Shown piece by piece: positions 9,006 to 15,076 of a stretch of 27,493 nucleotides of DNA (position 1 is its first letter; every line of letters begins with the position of its first letter). This DNA comes from JAYPWI01 sp038135065 (GTDB lineage Bacteria; Actinomycetota; Acidimicrobiia; Acidimicrobiales; Poriferisodalaceae). The stretch lies in assembly GCA_038135065.1 (NCBI GenBank), contig JAYPWI010000038.1, positions 1 to 27,493 of the forward strand. The letters are read 5' to 3'. The notes under the pieces are model-generated. The model was not told the origin of the DNA. It made no database searches and saw only the letters and a program-made list of their open reading frames with translations. A program made the position numbers and the translations under genes.

Positions 9006-9402
9006 TCGCGTGCTGGTCACGAAGCTCGGACTCGACGGACACGACCGGGGGGTGAAGATCGTTGCCCGCATCCTGAGGGACGCAGGGTACGAGGTGATCT
9101 ACACCGGGTTGTTCCAGACGCCCGACACCGTTGTGGCCGCAGCCGTCGACGAGGACGTCGACGCCATCGGGGTGTCCATGCTGTCGGGTGCCCACGAGGC
9201 GCTGCTGCCCATGGTCACCCAGAAGTTGGCCGAAGCCGGGGCTGACATCCCCGTGATCCTGGGGGGCATCGTTCCCGAGGCCGACTTCGCCTCCATGTAC
9301 GAGGCCGGAGTGGCCCGAGTCCTCACTCCCGGGGCAACCGCCGAGGACGTGGTGGAGGCCGTCCGTGGGGCGATCGCCGAGCGTCGGGGCGGCGAGGCCT
9401 GA
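8998..9402 (+). CDS. Stand-alone cobalamin-binding domain protein (methylmalonyl-CoA mutase small-subunit type)
   Basis: This 134-residue protein consists only of the B12-binding Rossmann-like domain of acyl-CoA mutases. DGHDRG at residues 13-18 is the DxHxxG motif, and His15 would be the lower axial cobalt ligand. Downstream SMLSGAHEAL and VILGGIVPEAD correspond to the S-L and GG motifs that hold the nucleotide tail. Separate small subunits of this size occur in two-part methylmalonyl-CoA, 2-hydroxyisobutyryl-CoA and ethylmalonyl-CoA mutases, where a large TIM-barrel subunit binds the acyl-CoA. No large subunit is encoded in this window, so the reaction cannot be assigned. The ATG at 8998 overlaps the end of the cyclase/AAA gene (ATGGCTGA), which suggests translational coupling. 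An upstream start would extend into the preceding gene and is not supported by the family. Confidence 0.9.
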   Translation: MADRVLVTKLGLDGHDRGVKIVARILRDAGYEVIYTGLFQTPDTVVAAAVDEDVDAIGVSMLSGAHEALLPMVTQKLAEAGADIPVILGGIVPEADFASMYEAGVARVLTPGATAEDVVEAVRGAIAERRGGEA

Positions 9403-9458
9403 ACGATCGCCACTGATCGGGCCGGCCGTCGACCTCGCCCGGACCGGGTCCCGTGGCC

Positions 9459-9464
9459 TAGCCT
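9459..9464 (+). promoter_or_regulatory. -10 box of 3-hydroxyacyl-CoA dehydrogenase gene, leaderless type
   Basis: TAGCCT is followed by exactly 7 nt and then the GTG start at 9472, without a ribosome-binding site. The box lies within the 69-nt gap after the B12-binding gene. It suggests that the dehydrogenase begins a new transcript rather than being read only from upstream. Confidence 0.5.
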
Positions 9465-9471
9465 TTCGACC

Positions 9472-10332
9472 GTGATTGTCGAACGAGTTGGTGTGGTTGG
9501 GTGCGGCCTGATGGGGTCGGGCGTGGCCGAGGTCGCAGCCCGCAGCGGGGCCGATGTGAAGGTCGTCGAGGCGAACGAGGACGCCCTGGCCGCTGGCATG
9601 GCCCGCATCCAGTCGAGCCTGGACCGGGCTGTGCGCTCGGGCAAGATGGCCGAGGAGGAACGGGACACCGCGATGGGCAACCTGTCCTTCTCCACGAAGA
9701 TGGGGTCCCTGCACGACCGCCAGTTCGTGATCGAGGCCGTGGTCGAGCGCGAGGAAGCCAAGCTGGAGGTCTTCCGCCGTCTGAATGACGCCGTGGACGA
9801 CCCCGAGGCCATCCTGGCCAGCAATACCTCGTCGATCCCCATCATGAAGCTGGCCATGGCCACCAACCGGCCGCAGCAGGTCATCGGTGTCCACTTCTTC
9901 AACCCGGTACCCGTGATGGGCCTGGTCGAAGTGATCTCCTCCCTGTTGACCGCAGACACCACGGCATCGGTTGCCGATCGCTTCGCCACCGAACAGTTGG
10001 GGAAGCGGGTGGTCAACAGCCAGGACCGAGCCGGGTTCGTGGTGAACGCCCTCCTGGTGCCGTACCTGCTCTCGGCCATCCGGATGATGGAGTCGGGGTT
10101 CGCCAGCCCCGAGGACATAGATGCCTGGATGGTGCTGGGCTGCAACCATCCGATGGGCCCCCTCGCCCTGTGCGACCTGATCGGCCTCGATACCACCATG
10201 GCGGTTGCCGAGTCGCTCTACGAGGAGTTCAAGGAGCAGCTCTACGCTCCTCCGCCCCTGCTCAGCCGGATGTGCGACGCGGGTCTGCTGGGACGTAAGA
10301 CTGGGCGAGGTTTCTACACCTACGACCGGTGA
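9472..10332 (+). CDS. 3-hydroxybutyryl-CoA / 3-hydroxyacyl-CoA dehydrogenase
   Basis: This soluble NAD(P)-dependent enzyme interconverts 3-hydroxyacyl-CoA and 3-ketoacyl-CoA in fatty-acid or butanoate metabolism. The 286-residue length is normal for the single-function FadB2/Hbd/PaaH family. An N-terminal Rossmann fold contains GCGLMG (residues 10-15). The catalytic region has SNTSS, His141 in VHFFNPVPVM, and Glu153 in GLVEVI, the His-Glu pair of the family. The C-terminal dimer domain contains RAGFVVNALLVPYL, DAWMVLGCNHPMGPLALCDLIGLD and a final GRKTGRGFYTYD. The GTG at 9472 begins the first strand directly and sits 7 nt after a TANNNT box. The HAD gene begins immediately after its stop, so the two are probably cotranscribed. 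Confidence 0.93.
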   Translation: MIVERVGVVGCGLMGSGVAEVAARSGADVKVVEANEDALAAGMARIQSSLDRAVRSGKMAEEERDTAMGNLSFSTKMGSLHDRQFVIEAVVEREEAKLEVFRRLNDAVDDPEAILASNTSSIPIMKLAMATNRPQQVIGVHFFNPVPVMGLVEVISSLLTADTTASVADRFATEQLGKRVVNSQDRAGFVVNALLVPYLLSAIRMMESGFASPEDIDAWMVLGCNHPMGPLALCDLIGLDTTMAVAESLYEEFKEQLYAPPPLLSRMCDAGLLGRKTGRGFYTYDR

Positions 10333-10986
10333 GTGGTGACCCAGCGTCCGTCCATCGCTGACCGGTCGGTGCGAGCGGTCGTGTTCGACCTCGGGAACGT
10401 GATGGTCGAGTGGAACCCCGAACGGCTGTACCGGCGCTTGATCCCCGATGACGACTCGCGGGCCGAGTTCCTGACGACCGTGGTCACTGCCGAGTGGAAC
10501 CGAGCCCTCGACGGTGGTCTGCCCTTCGATGCGGCGATCGCGGACCTGCAGGCCAGCCATCCCCGGTGGGCTGCCGAGATCGCCGCGTACCGTGATGCCT
10601 GGGCGGAGATGCTGGGCCCCGTCGATGACGACGCAGTGGCTCTGGTAGACGAGCTCATCGCCGTCGGGCTCCCCGTCTACGCCCTGACCAACTGGTCGGC
10701 CGAGACCTTCCCTCTGGCTGAGGCTCGCTACCGGTTCCTCGAGCGGTTCGAGGGCGTCGTGGTGTCGGGTCGTGAGGGAATCACCAAACCGGATCGGGCC
10801 ATCTTCGACCTGGTCTGCGATCGCTACGGCCTCGACCCCGCCACCACCCTGTTCACCGACGACGGTCCGGCCAACGTGAGCGGTGCTCGGGCTGCCGGCT
10901 GGCAGGCCGTGCTGTGGCAGGGTGCGGCGGAGTTTCGCCGCCACATGGTGGCCTGCGGGGTCCTGCCGCCGGATCCCACACCCTGA
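10333..10986 (+). CDS. HAD-superfamily hydrolase (YihX / epoxide hydrolase N-domain-like phosphatase)
   Basis: This 217-residue phosphatase-type protein has motif I VVFDLGNVMVEW (nucleophile Asp19), motif II Thr119 (YALTNWS), motif III Lys152 (ITKPDRAIF) and motif IV Asp176/Asp177 (FTDDGPANVSGA). Position +2 after the nucleophile is Gly rather than Asp (DLGN), as in YihX-type HAD proteins, so it should not be read as inactive. The insert after motif I is a helical C1 cap. The protein is similar in type to the N-terminal HAD domain of vertebrate ACAD10, and the next gene encodes the kinase domain that follows it there. GTG at 10333 directly abuts the dehydrogenase stop; GTG at 10336 is an equally possible start. 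The substrate is unknown; a small phosphorylated metabolite is likely. Confidence 0.87.
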   Translation: MVTQRPSIADRSVRAVVFDLGNVMVEWNPERLYRRLIPDDDSRAEFLTTVVTAEWNRALDGGLPFDAAIADLQASHPRWAAEIAAYRDAWAEMLGPVDDDAVALVDELIAVGLPVYALTNWSAETFPLAEARYRFLERFEGVVVSGREGITKPDRAIFDLVCDRYGLDPATTLFTDDGPANVSGARAAGWQAVLWQGAAEFRRHMVACGVLPPDPTP

Positions 10987-11006
10987 TCGGCCCACCCAAC
11001 CCCCAC

Positions 11007-11012
11007 TACGCT
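11007..11012 (+). promoter_or_regulatory. Putative -10 box and ribosome site of the APH-type kinase gene
   Basis: TACGCT lies 38 nt before the ATG at 11051. A strong ribosome-binding site (GTAGGAGGTC, 11038-11047) lies between, with the start 3-5 nt further on. Unlike several neighbours this gene appears to have a conventional leader of about 30 nt. The 64-nt gap and promoter mean that it may be expressed apart from the HAD gene. Confidence 0.4.
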
Positions 11013-11050
11013 GCCTGTGCCCAGCCCGGTCGCCACCGTAGGAGGTCGCC

Positions 11051-12076
11051 ATGTCGGACCCCGTTGCCGAAGGCATCGATGCCGCCAATGTCACATCGTG
11101 GTTCGCAGCGAACATCCCCGGGGTGGTCGCTCCGCTGCAGTTCGAGTTGATCGCTGGCGGCCACAGCAACCTGACCTACCGGGTGCGCGACGCCGGGGAC
11201 GTCTCCTATGTCCTGCGACGGCCTCCGCTGGGGCATGTGCTCGAGAGCGCTCACGACATGGCCCGCGAACACCGGATCATCAGCGCAGTGGGGACGACGG
11301 ATGTCCCCGTGCCCCGCACCCTGGGGGTGTGCAACGACGTCGAGGTGAACGGCGCCCCCTTCTACGTCATGGACTACGTGGTCGGTGATGTGCTGCATTC
11401 CGACGAAGAGTCGTCGCTGCTGCCCGCCGATCAGCGGACCGCGCTGTCCCGGGACGTCGCGGAGGTGTTGGCCCGCCTCCATGCCGTGGAACCCGACGAC
11501 GTGGGGCTGGGAGATCTCGGGCGCCGGGAGGACTACCTGGGACGCCAGCTCCGCCGCTGGACCCGTCAGTGGGAGCAGTCCAAGACCCGGGAGCTGCCCG
11601 ACATGGAACGGATCCAGGGCATGCTCGAGGCCCGCAAGCCCGAGCAGATCGGCTCGGGCATCGTGCACGGCGACTACCGGCTGGGCAACATGCTGAGTGG
11701 GGACGGACGGGTGCTGGCCGTGCTCGACTGGGAGCTGTGCACTCTCGGTGACCCGATGGCCGACGTGGGCTACCTGATGAACAACTGGGTGGCCGCCGAC
11801 GAGGCACCGGCTGGCACCAGTGCGCCGACCATGGCTGGGGGGTTCGCCACCCGCGACGAGATGCTCGGGTGGTACCAGGACGCCAGCGGTCGGGATGTCA
11901 GTGGGGTGAGCTACTACCGGGCGTTTTCCTACTGGCGTCTGGCCGCCATCGTCGAGGGAGTGTTGAACCGCTACCTCCAGGGGGCCATGGGCGATCAGGA
12001 GGGGGTCGACACCAACGAGTTCAAGGAGCAGGTCGAGAACCTGGCGTCCTACGCCCTCGACATGCTCGAGGGCTGA
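11051..12076 (+). CDS. APH-family phosphotransferase, ACAD10/ACAD11 kinase-domain type
   Basis: This 341-residue protein has a protein-kinase-like fold. The nucleotide loop is GGHSN (residues 37-41), followed by YVLRRPPLGHVLESAHDMAREHRI. The catalytic loop is HGDYRLGN (206-213, Asp208 and Asn213) and the metal-binding segment is LDWELCTLGDP (Asp226, Glu228). The VLRRPP...SAH..xRE block and the VLDWEL.TLGDP segment are signatures of the branch that forms the kinase half of vertebrate ACAD10/ACAD11, rather than of antibiotic-resistance APH enzymes. In that branch the kinase phosphorylates 4-hydroxyacyl-CoA for later phosphate elimination by an acyl-CoA dehydrogenase partner; LvaA of Pseudomonas putida levulinate catabolism is a bacterial relative. 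No acyl-CoA dehydrogenase is in the window, so a partner must be elsewhere. It is unlikely to be a resistance gene. Confidence 0.9.
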   Translation: MSDPVAEGIDAANVTSWFAANIPGVVAPLQFELIAGGHSNLTYRVRDAGDVSYVLRRPPLGHVLESAHDMAREHRIISAVGTTDVPVPRTLGVCNDVEVNGAPFYVMDYVVGDVLHSDEESSLLPADQRTALSRDVAEVLARLHAVEPDDVGLGDLGRREDYLGRQLRRWTRQWEQSKTRELPDMERIQGMLEARKPEQIGSGIVHGDYRLGNMLSGDGRVLAVLDWELCTLGDPMADVGYLMNNWVAADEAPAGTSAPTMAGGFATRDEMLGWYQDASGRDVSGVSYYRAFSYWRLAAIVEGVLNRYLQGAMGDQEGVDTNEFKEQVENLASYALDMLEG

Positions 12077-12092
12077 TCCCGCCGGGCGGCCG

Positions 12093-12425
12093 TCACTTGC
12101 TGGCGTACACGGTGACCGGGGCCGACAAGCCCAGGAGCTCGAAGCGGACTTCGTGCTCGCCTTCGGTCAGGTCACCGACCTCGATGCCGGCCTGTTGGTA
12201 GGTGGCTCGAGCGCCGTCGGCGTCGTCGACCTTGATCATCAGCCCGGGAGTGTCGGCTGCCCGGTCGGTACCGGCCAGGGCGATGCGGGCCGGACCCACG
12301 TCGAACTGGGCCCACCGGTCGCCGTCGACGAAGGTGGGCTCGGTGCCCAGCACGGCTGACCAGGTGCCCACTGCGCTGGCCAGGTCGTCGACGGGGATGA
12401 CAGATGAGATGCGCTCGAGGGTCAT
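12093..12425 (-). CDS. VOC-superfamily (glyoxalase/bleomycin-resistance-like) protein
   Basis: This 110-residue single-module protein has the alternating beta-alpha-beta-beta-beta pattern of the vicinal oxygen chelate fold. It begins with ISSVIPVDDLASAVGTWSAVLG and has a central DRWAQFDVGPARIAL strand pair. The second half begins at GLMIKVDDADGARATYQQAGIEV and ends with VRFELLGLSAPVTVYA. The classical metal-binding His/Glu set is not clearly complete: the first half lacks the early His of glyoxalase I. A binding or stress-response role is therefore as likely as enzyme activity. It converges on the kinase gene with 16 nt between stops. Function cannot be stated beyond the fold. Confidence 0.82.
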   Translation of the reverse strand: MTLERISSVIPVDDLASAVGTWSAVLGTEPTFVDGDRWAQFDVGPARIALAGTDRAADTPGLMIKVDDADGARATYQQAGIEVGDLTEGEHEVRFELLGLSAPVTVYASK

Positions 12426-12431
12426 GGCAGC

Positions 12432-12437
12432 ACCCTA
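12432..12437 (-). promoter_or_regulatory. -10 box of VOC gene, leaderless type
   Basis: TAGGGT on the minus strand ends 6 nt before the ATG at 12425, with no ribosome site between. This is nearly the same spacing as the other leaderless candidates. The divergent HtrA gene has a similar CAGAAT box at 12507-12512, 6 nt before its GTG start. Confidence 0.42.
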
Positions 12438-12518
12438 GTGGGGCCCTGCTTTCTGAGAGCTTGGTGAAGCTCTGGACCCCGACGCCCGATCCGGTGGATA
12501 TCCCGACAGAATGATGGG

Positions 12519-14084
12519 GTGGCTGATGACTCCCCGTTCTCGCCCGGTCCTCGTGATCCGTCGGATGCTGCTGGTGAGGCGCTCTCCGACGTCACAGGTC
12601 CGATCGACTCAGTGGTCGAGGAACCCCACCCACCGGCTGGGCCCTCTCGCGTCGATTCGCCGGTGACCGAGGATGTGGGCAGTGGTGATGACGTCACCCC
12701 GGCCCCGACCGAGGCGGTTGCCCCGTTCGTGTCCCCAGGGGCTGCCAACCCAGTGACGCCGCAGCGCCCGGCATGGCAGCACACCACCATGGCCGAGGAG
12801 TCGACGGACAGCGCCGACTCGGCAGCAACCTGGTCTGGGGCTGACCAAGCTGCAATGACAGTCCCGGCGGCTCCAGTGGCCGATACCCCGGTGGCTACCG
12901 CCCCGGCCGAACCGACCGTGGTGCATGTCCGTGGTGGCCTGGCGAGGTTCAGTTGGGGTGTCGTGGTGGGTGCGGTGGTGGGCGCCGTGGTCGGGGCCCT
13001 GGTCGCTGCCGGACTGGTCATCGTGCTCGACGAGGACACCCCAGCGGCTCCTACGGCAACGGTGAGTGCCGACGGGGTTGCTGCGGCCGACGAGGCCGTC
13101 GCGGTCGACGTCGACGCGATCGAGGACGTGACGCCGGCCGTCGCCCTCGATGATCTCGGCCGTCTCGATGTCAAGGCGGTGCTCGCTGCCATCGAGCCGG
13201 CGGTCGTATCTGTGGAGGTGCTGAACGGGTTCGGTGGAGGCGCCGGTACCGGGTTCATCATCAGCTCGGACGGCAACATCGTGACCAATTCCCATGTGGT
13301 GGATGGAGCCTCGGCCATCGGGGTGCTGCTCCCGGACGGTCGTCGGCTCGAGGCCGAACTGATCGAGCAGGACCCGACCCGCGACCTGGCCGTGCTGAAA
13401 GTCGACGCAGACGACCTGCCAACCGCCCGCCTCGGATCCTCGGCAGCCCTCGAGGTTGGTGACGAGGTGCTGGCCATCGGTAACGCACTGAGCCTGGGGG
13501 ACACCCCGACGGTGACGACGGGCATCGTCTCGGCCCTTGATCGTGAGGTGCCGACGGCCAATACGACCTTGACCCGGGTCATCCAGACCGACGCGGCGAT
13601 CAATCCCGGCAACTCGGGAGGCCCGTTGGTAAACGCTCGAGGCGAGGTGATCGGTATCAACACGGCGATCGCCGGGAACGCGGAAGGTATCGGGTTCGCT
13701 ATTTCCATCGATCACGCCCGGCCCGTCATCGAGTCCCTCGTCCAGGGCGTTGTACCCACCCGCCCTCTGCTCGGTGTGAAGGTGGGTGACGCCGAGCGAC
13801 TCGACGCCGACGCCCGGGAACGGTTCGGCGTGGCTGATCGGGCCGAGCGAGGCGCCATCATCGTCGAGGTGACCGAGGGCGAAGCTGCCGAGAAGGCCGG
13901 CTTGGTTGTCGGCGAGGTGATCATCGAATTCGACGGCCAGTCGATCGATTCCTCGAGCGACCTGGTCGCCACCATCCGGGCCCTCGTCCCCGGTGCCCAG
14001 GTCGAGTTGACGGTGATCACCGGAGACGGCTCGGAACGCACGGTCACCCTGACCCTCGGCTCGATCGAGGGCGCTGGCGGTTGA
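12519..14084 (+). CDS. Membrane-anchored HtrA/DegP-like serine protease with PDZ domain
   Basis: This 521-residue S1C protease is involved in envelope protein quality control. An acidic, Pro/Ser/Thr-rich cytoplasmic N-terminus (1-140) is followed by one Gly/Val-rich TM helix (about 146-170) and a short linker. The trypsin-like domain (about 220-400) has the complete triad: His259 (TNSHVVDG), Asp289 (TRDLAVLKV) and Ser366 (NPGNSGGPLV). A single PDZ domain follows (about 405-515; LLGVKVGD, GAIIVEVTEGEAAEKAGLVVGEVI). The long disordered N-terminus and single TM match actinobacterial HtrA/PepD-type proteins, with the protease outside the membrane. The GTG at 12519 is the start consistent with a CAGAAT box 6 nt upstream. 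The next two genes, also membrane proteins, are on the same strand. Confidence 0.93.
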   Translation: MADDSPFSPGPRDPSDAAGEALSDVTGPIDSVVEEPHPPAGPSRVDSPVTEDVGSGDDVTPAPTEAVAPFVSPGAANPVTPQRPAWQHTTMAEESTDSADSAATWSGADQAAMTVPAAPVADTPVATAPAEPTVVHVRGGLARFSWGVVVGAVVGAVVGALVAAGLVIVLDEDTPAAPTATVSADGVAAADEAVAVDVDAIEDVTPAVALDDLGRLDVKAVLAAIEPAVVSVEVLNGFGGGAGTGFIISSDGNIVTNSHVVDGASAIGVLLPDGRRLEAELIEQDPTRDLAVLKVDADDLPTARLGSSAALEVGDEVLAIGNALSLGDTPTVTTGIVSALDREVPTANTTLTRVIQTDAAINPGNSGGPLVNARGEVIGINTAIAGNAEGIGFAISIDHARPVIESLVQGVVPTRPLLGVKVGDAERLDADARERFGVADRAERGAIIVEVTEGEAAEKAGLVVGEVIIEFDGQSIDSSSDLVATIRALVPGAQVELTVITGDGSERTVTLTLGSIEGAGG

Positions 14085-14125
14085 TCGGGCGCTACCCCGG
14101 TGATCTGGTCCGAAGCGGCCGCAGC

Positions 14126-14131
14126 TAGCGT
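14126..14131 (+). promoter_or_regulatory. Putative -10 box of BON-like / HHH membrane gene pair
   Basis: TAGCGT lies 30 nt before the ATG at 14162, and a GGGAG ribosome site (14151-14155) is between them. The intergenic region after the protease gene is 77 nt, so this pair may have its own conventional promoter. It was seen by eye only and has no clear -35. Confidence 0.35.
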
Positions 14132-14161
14132 TGCGGTATCGACCGACGACGGGAGTCCCGA

Positions 14162-14497
14162 ATGGGGGCCAGGCAACTCGTGACCGCTGGGGTGGTCGCC
14201 TTGCTCGTCCTCGTCACGGTGGCCGCGGTGGCCGTCCCTCCTGCAGTTGAGGAGCGACTCGTCACGACTGGCCGTGAGGCGTTGGCCGAGGCGGGCTTGG
14301 CCGTGGTCGGCGGGATGGATGCCGACGGTCGGGATCTCGTCGTCGGGGAGGGAACGTCACCGGAGGCCATAGAGGTGCTTGCCTCGGTCGACGGAGTGCG
14401 CTCGGTGCGGGTCGGTCATGTCGACCGCGATATGCCTGATGCACCAGAGCCGCAGCAGATTCCGGAGCCCACCACCAGCGTCGGGGTCGGGCCGTGA
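14162..14497 (+). CDS. Small membrane-anchored protein with BON-like module
   Basis: This 111-residue protein has an N-terminal TM or uncleaved signal helix (about residues 6-28, LVTAGVVALLVLVTVAAVAV). The following ~60 residues have the pattern of a BON (bacterial OsmY and nodulation) domain, a small phospholipid- or envelope-binding module. The pattern is a helix ERLVTTGREALAEAGLAVV, a strand GRDLVVGEGTS, a helix PEAIEVLASV and the closing GVRSVRVGHV. The tail is Pro/Glu-rich. No OmpA-like peptidoglycan-binding domain is attached, although BON and OmpA domains are often fused in actinobacterial ArfA-type proteins. It shares an operon with the next gene (15 nt gap). BON assignment is by pattern only and is moderately secure. 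Confidence 0.65.
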   Translation: MGARQLVTAGVVALLVLVTVAAVAVPPAVEERLVTTGREALAEAGLAVVGGMDADGRDLVVGEGTSPEAIEVLASVDGVRSVRVGHVDRDMPDAPEPQQIPEPTTSVGVGP

Positions 14498-14512
14498 GGG
14501 GCGGAGGCTGAG

Positions 14513-15064
14513 ATGTCATTCCTGATCGGGGAATTGGTCCTGTACCTGGTGCTTGCGGCCGTCATCGGCGTGGTGATCGGTTTTGGGCTGGGTCGCATGA
14601 CCCGACGGACGCCCTCCACCACCGTGATGTTCCTCGAGGCCGAGGGTCCGTCAGTTCCGTCGCCCTCGACGAACGAGGCGCCGTCCGAGACCGAGCCGGA
14701 GACCGTCGCGGTCGATGAGGTCGCCGAGGGTCTGGGCTCGGCTGGGCCGACGCCTGCCGAGCCGGACACGGCCATCGACCTCGACACTCCCGACGAGCTC
14801 ACCCGGATCAACGGGGTGAGTCCCCGCTTCGAACAGGCCCTACGGGCCATGGGGTATACGACCTTTGCTTCCGTCGCTGGGTGGACGAGGGATGACATCC
14901 GCCGGGTGGCTGCCGAGATCGACCTCTTCCCGGATCGCATCGTGCGGGACCGTTGGGTGGAACAGGCCGCCACCCTCGCCGCGTCTCCCCACGACGCCGA
15001 CGGCGGGGATTTTGGTACTGGGCCCGCTGATGGCTCCAGCGACGGGCCCGCGGGTCAACACTGA
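14513..15064 (+). CDS. Single-TM protein with C-terminal helix-hairpin-helix domain
   Basis: This 183-residue protein has an N-terminal TM helix (about residues 6-27, ELVLYLVLAAVIGVVIGFGLG) followed by Arg-rich positive residues (RMTRR), which predicts a cytoplasmic C-terminus. Residues 35-85 are an acidic, Pro/Ser/Thr linker. Residues 90-150 form a helix-hairpin-helix module of the HHH_5 type (DELTRINGVSPRFEQALRAMG, TTFASVAGWTRDDIRRVA, FPDRIVRDRWVEQA). Such modules usually bind DNA non-specifically or mediate protein contacts. They are also found attached to membrane and large ribosomal-protein-like proteins without a defined role. The ATG follows a GGAGG site. It is coexpressed with the BON-like gene upstream and converges with the peptidase gene 12 nt downstream. 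Confidence 0.75.
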   Translation: MSFLIGELVLYLVLAAVIGVVIGFGLGRMTRRTPSTTVMFLEAEGPSVPSPSTNEAPSETEPETVAVDEVAEGLGSAGPTPAEPDTAIDLDTPDELTRINGVSPRFEQALRAMGYTTFASVAGWTRDDIRRVAAEIDLFPDRIVRDRWVEQAATLAASPHDADGGDFGTGPADGSSDGPAGQH

Positions 15065-15076
15065 GCACGGCGCCGT

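Noticed and set aside
8989..11169. Long open frame (726 codons) antisense to the B12, dehydrogenase and HAD genes
   Set aside because: It crosses three separate well-supported plus-strand genes and has no recognisable motif; it is a composition artefact.
11051..12076. Aminoglycoside resistance kinase
   Set aside because: The conserved blocks match the ACAD10/11 kinase branch and the context is acyl-CoA metabolism, not antibiotic resistance.
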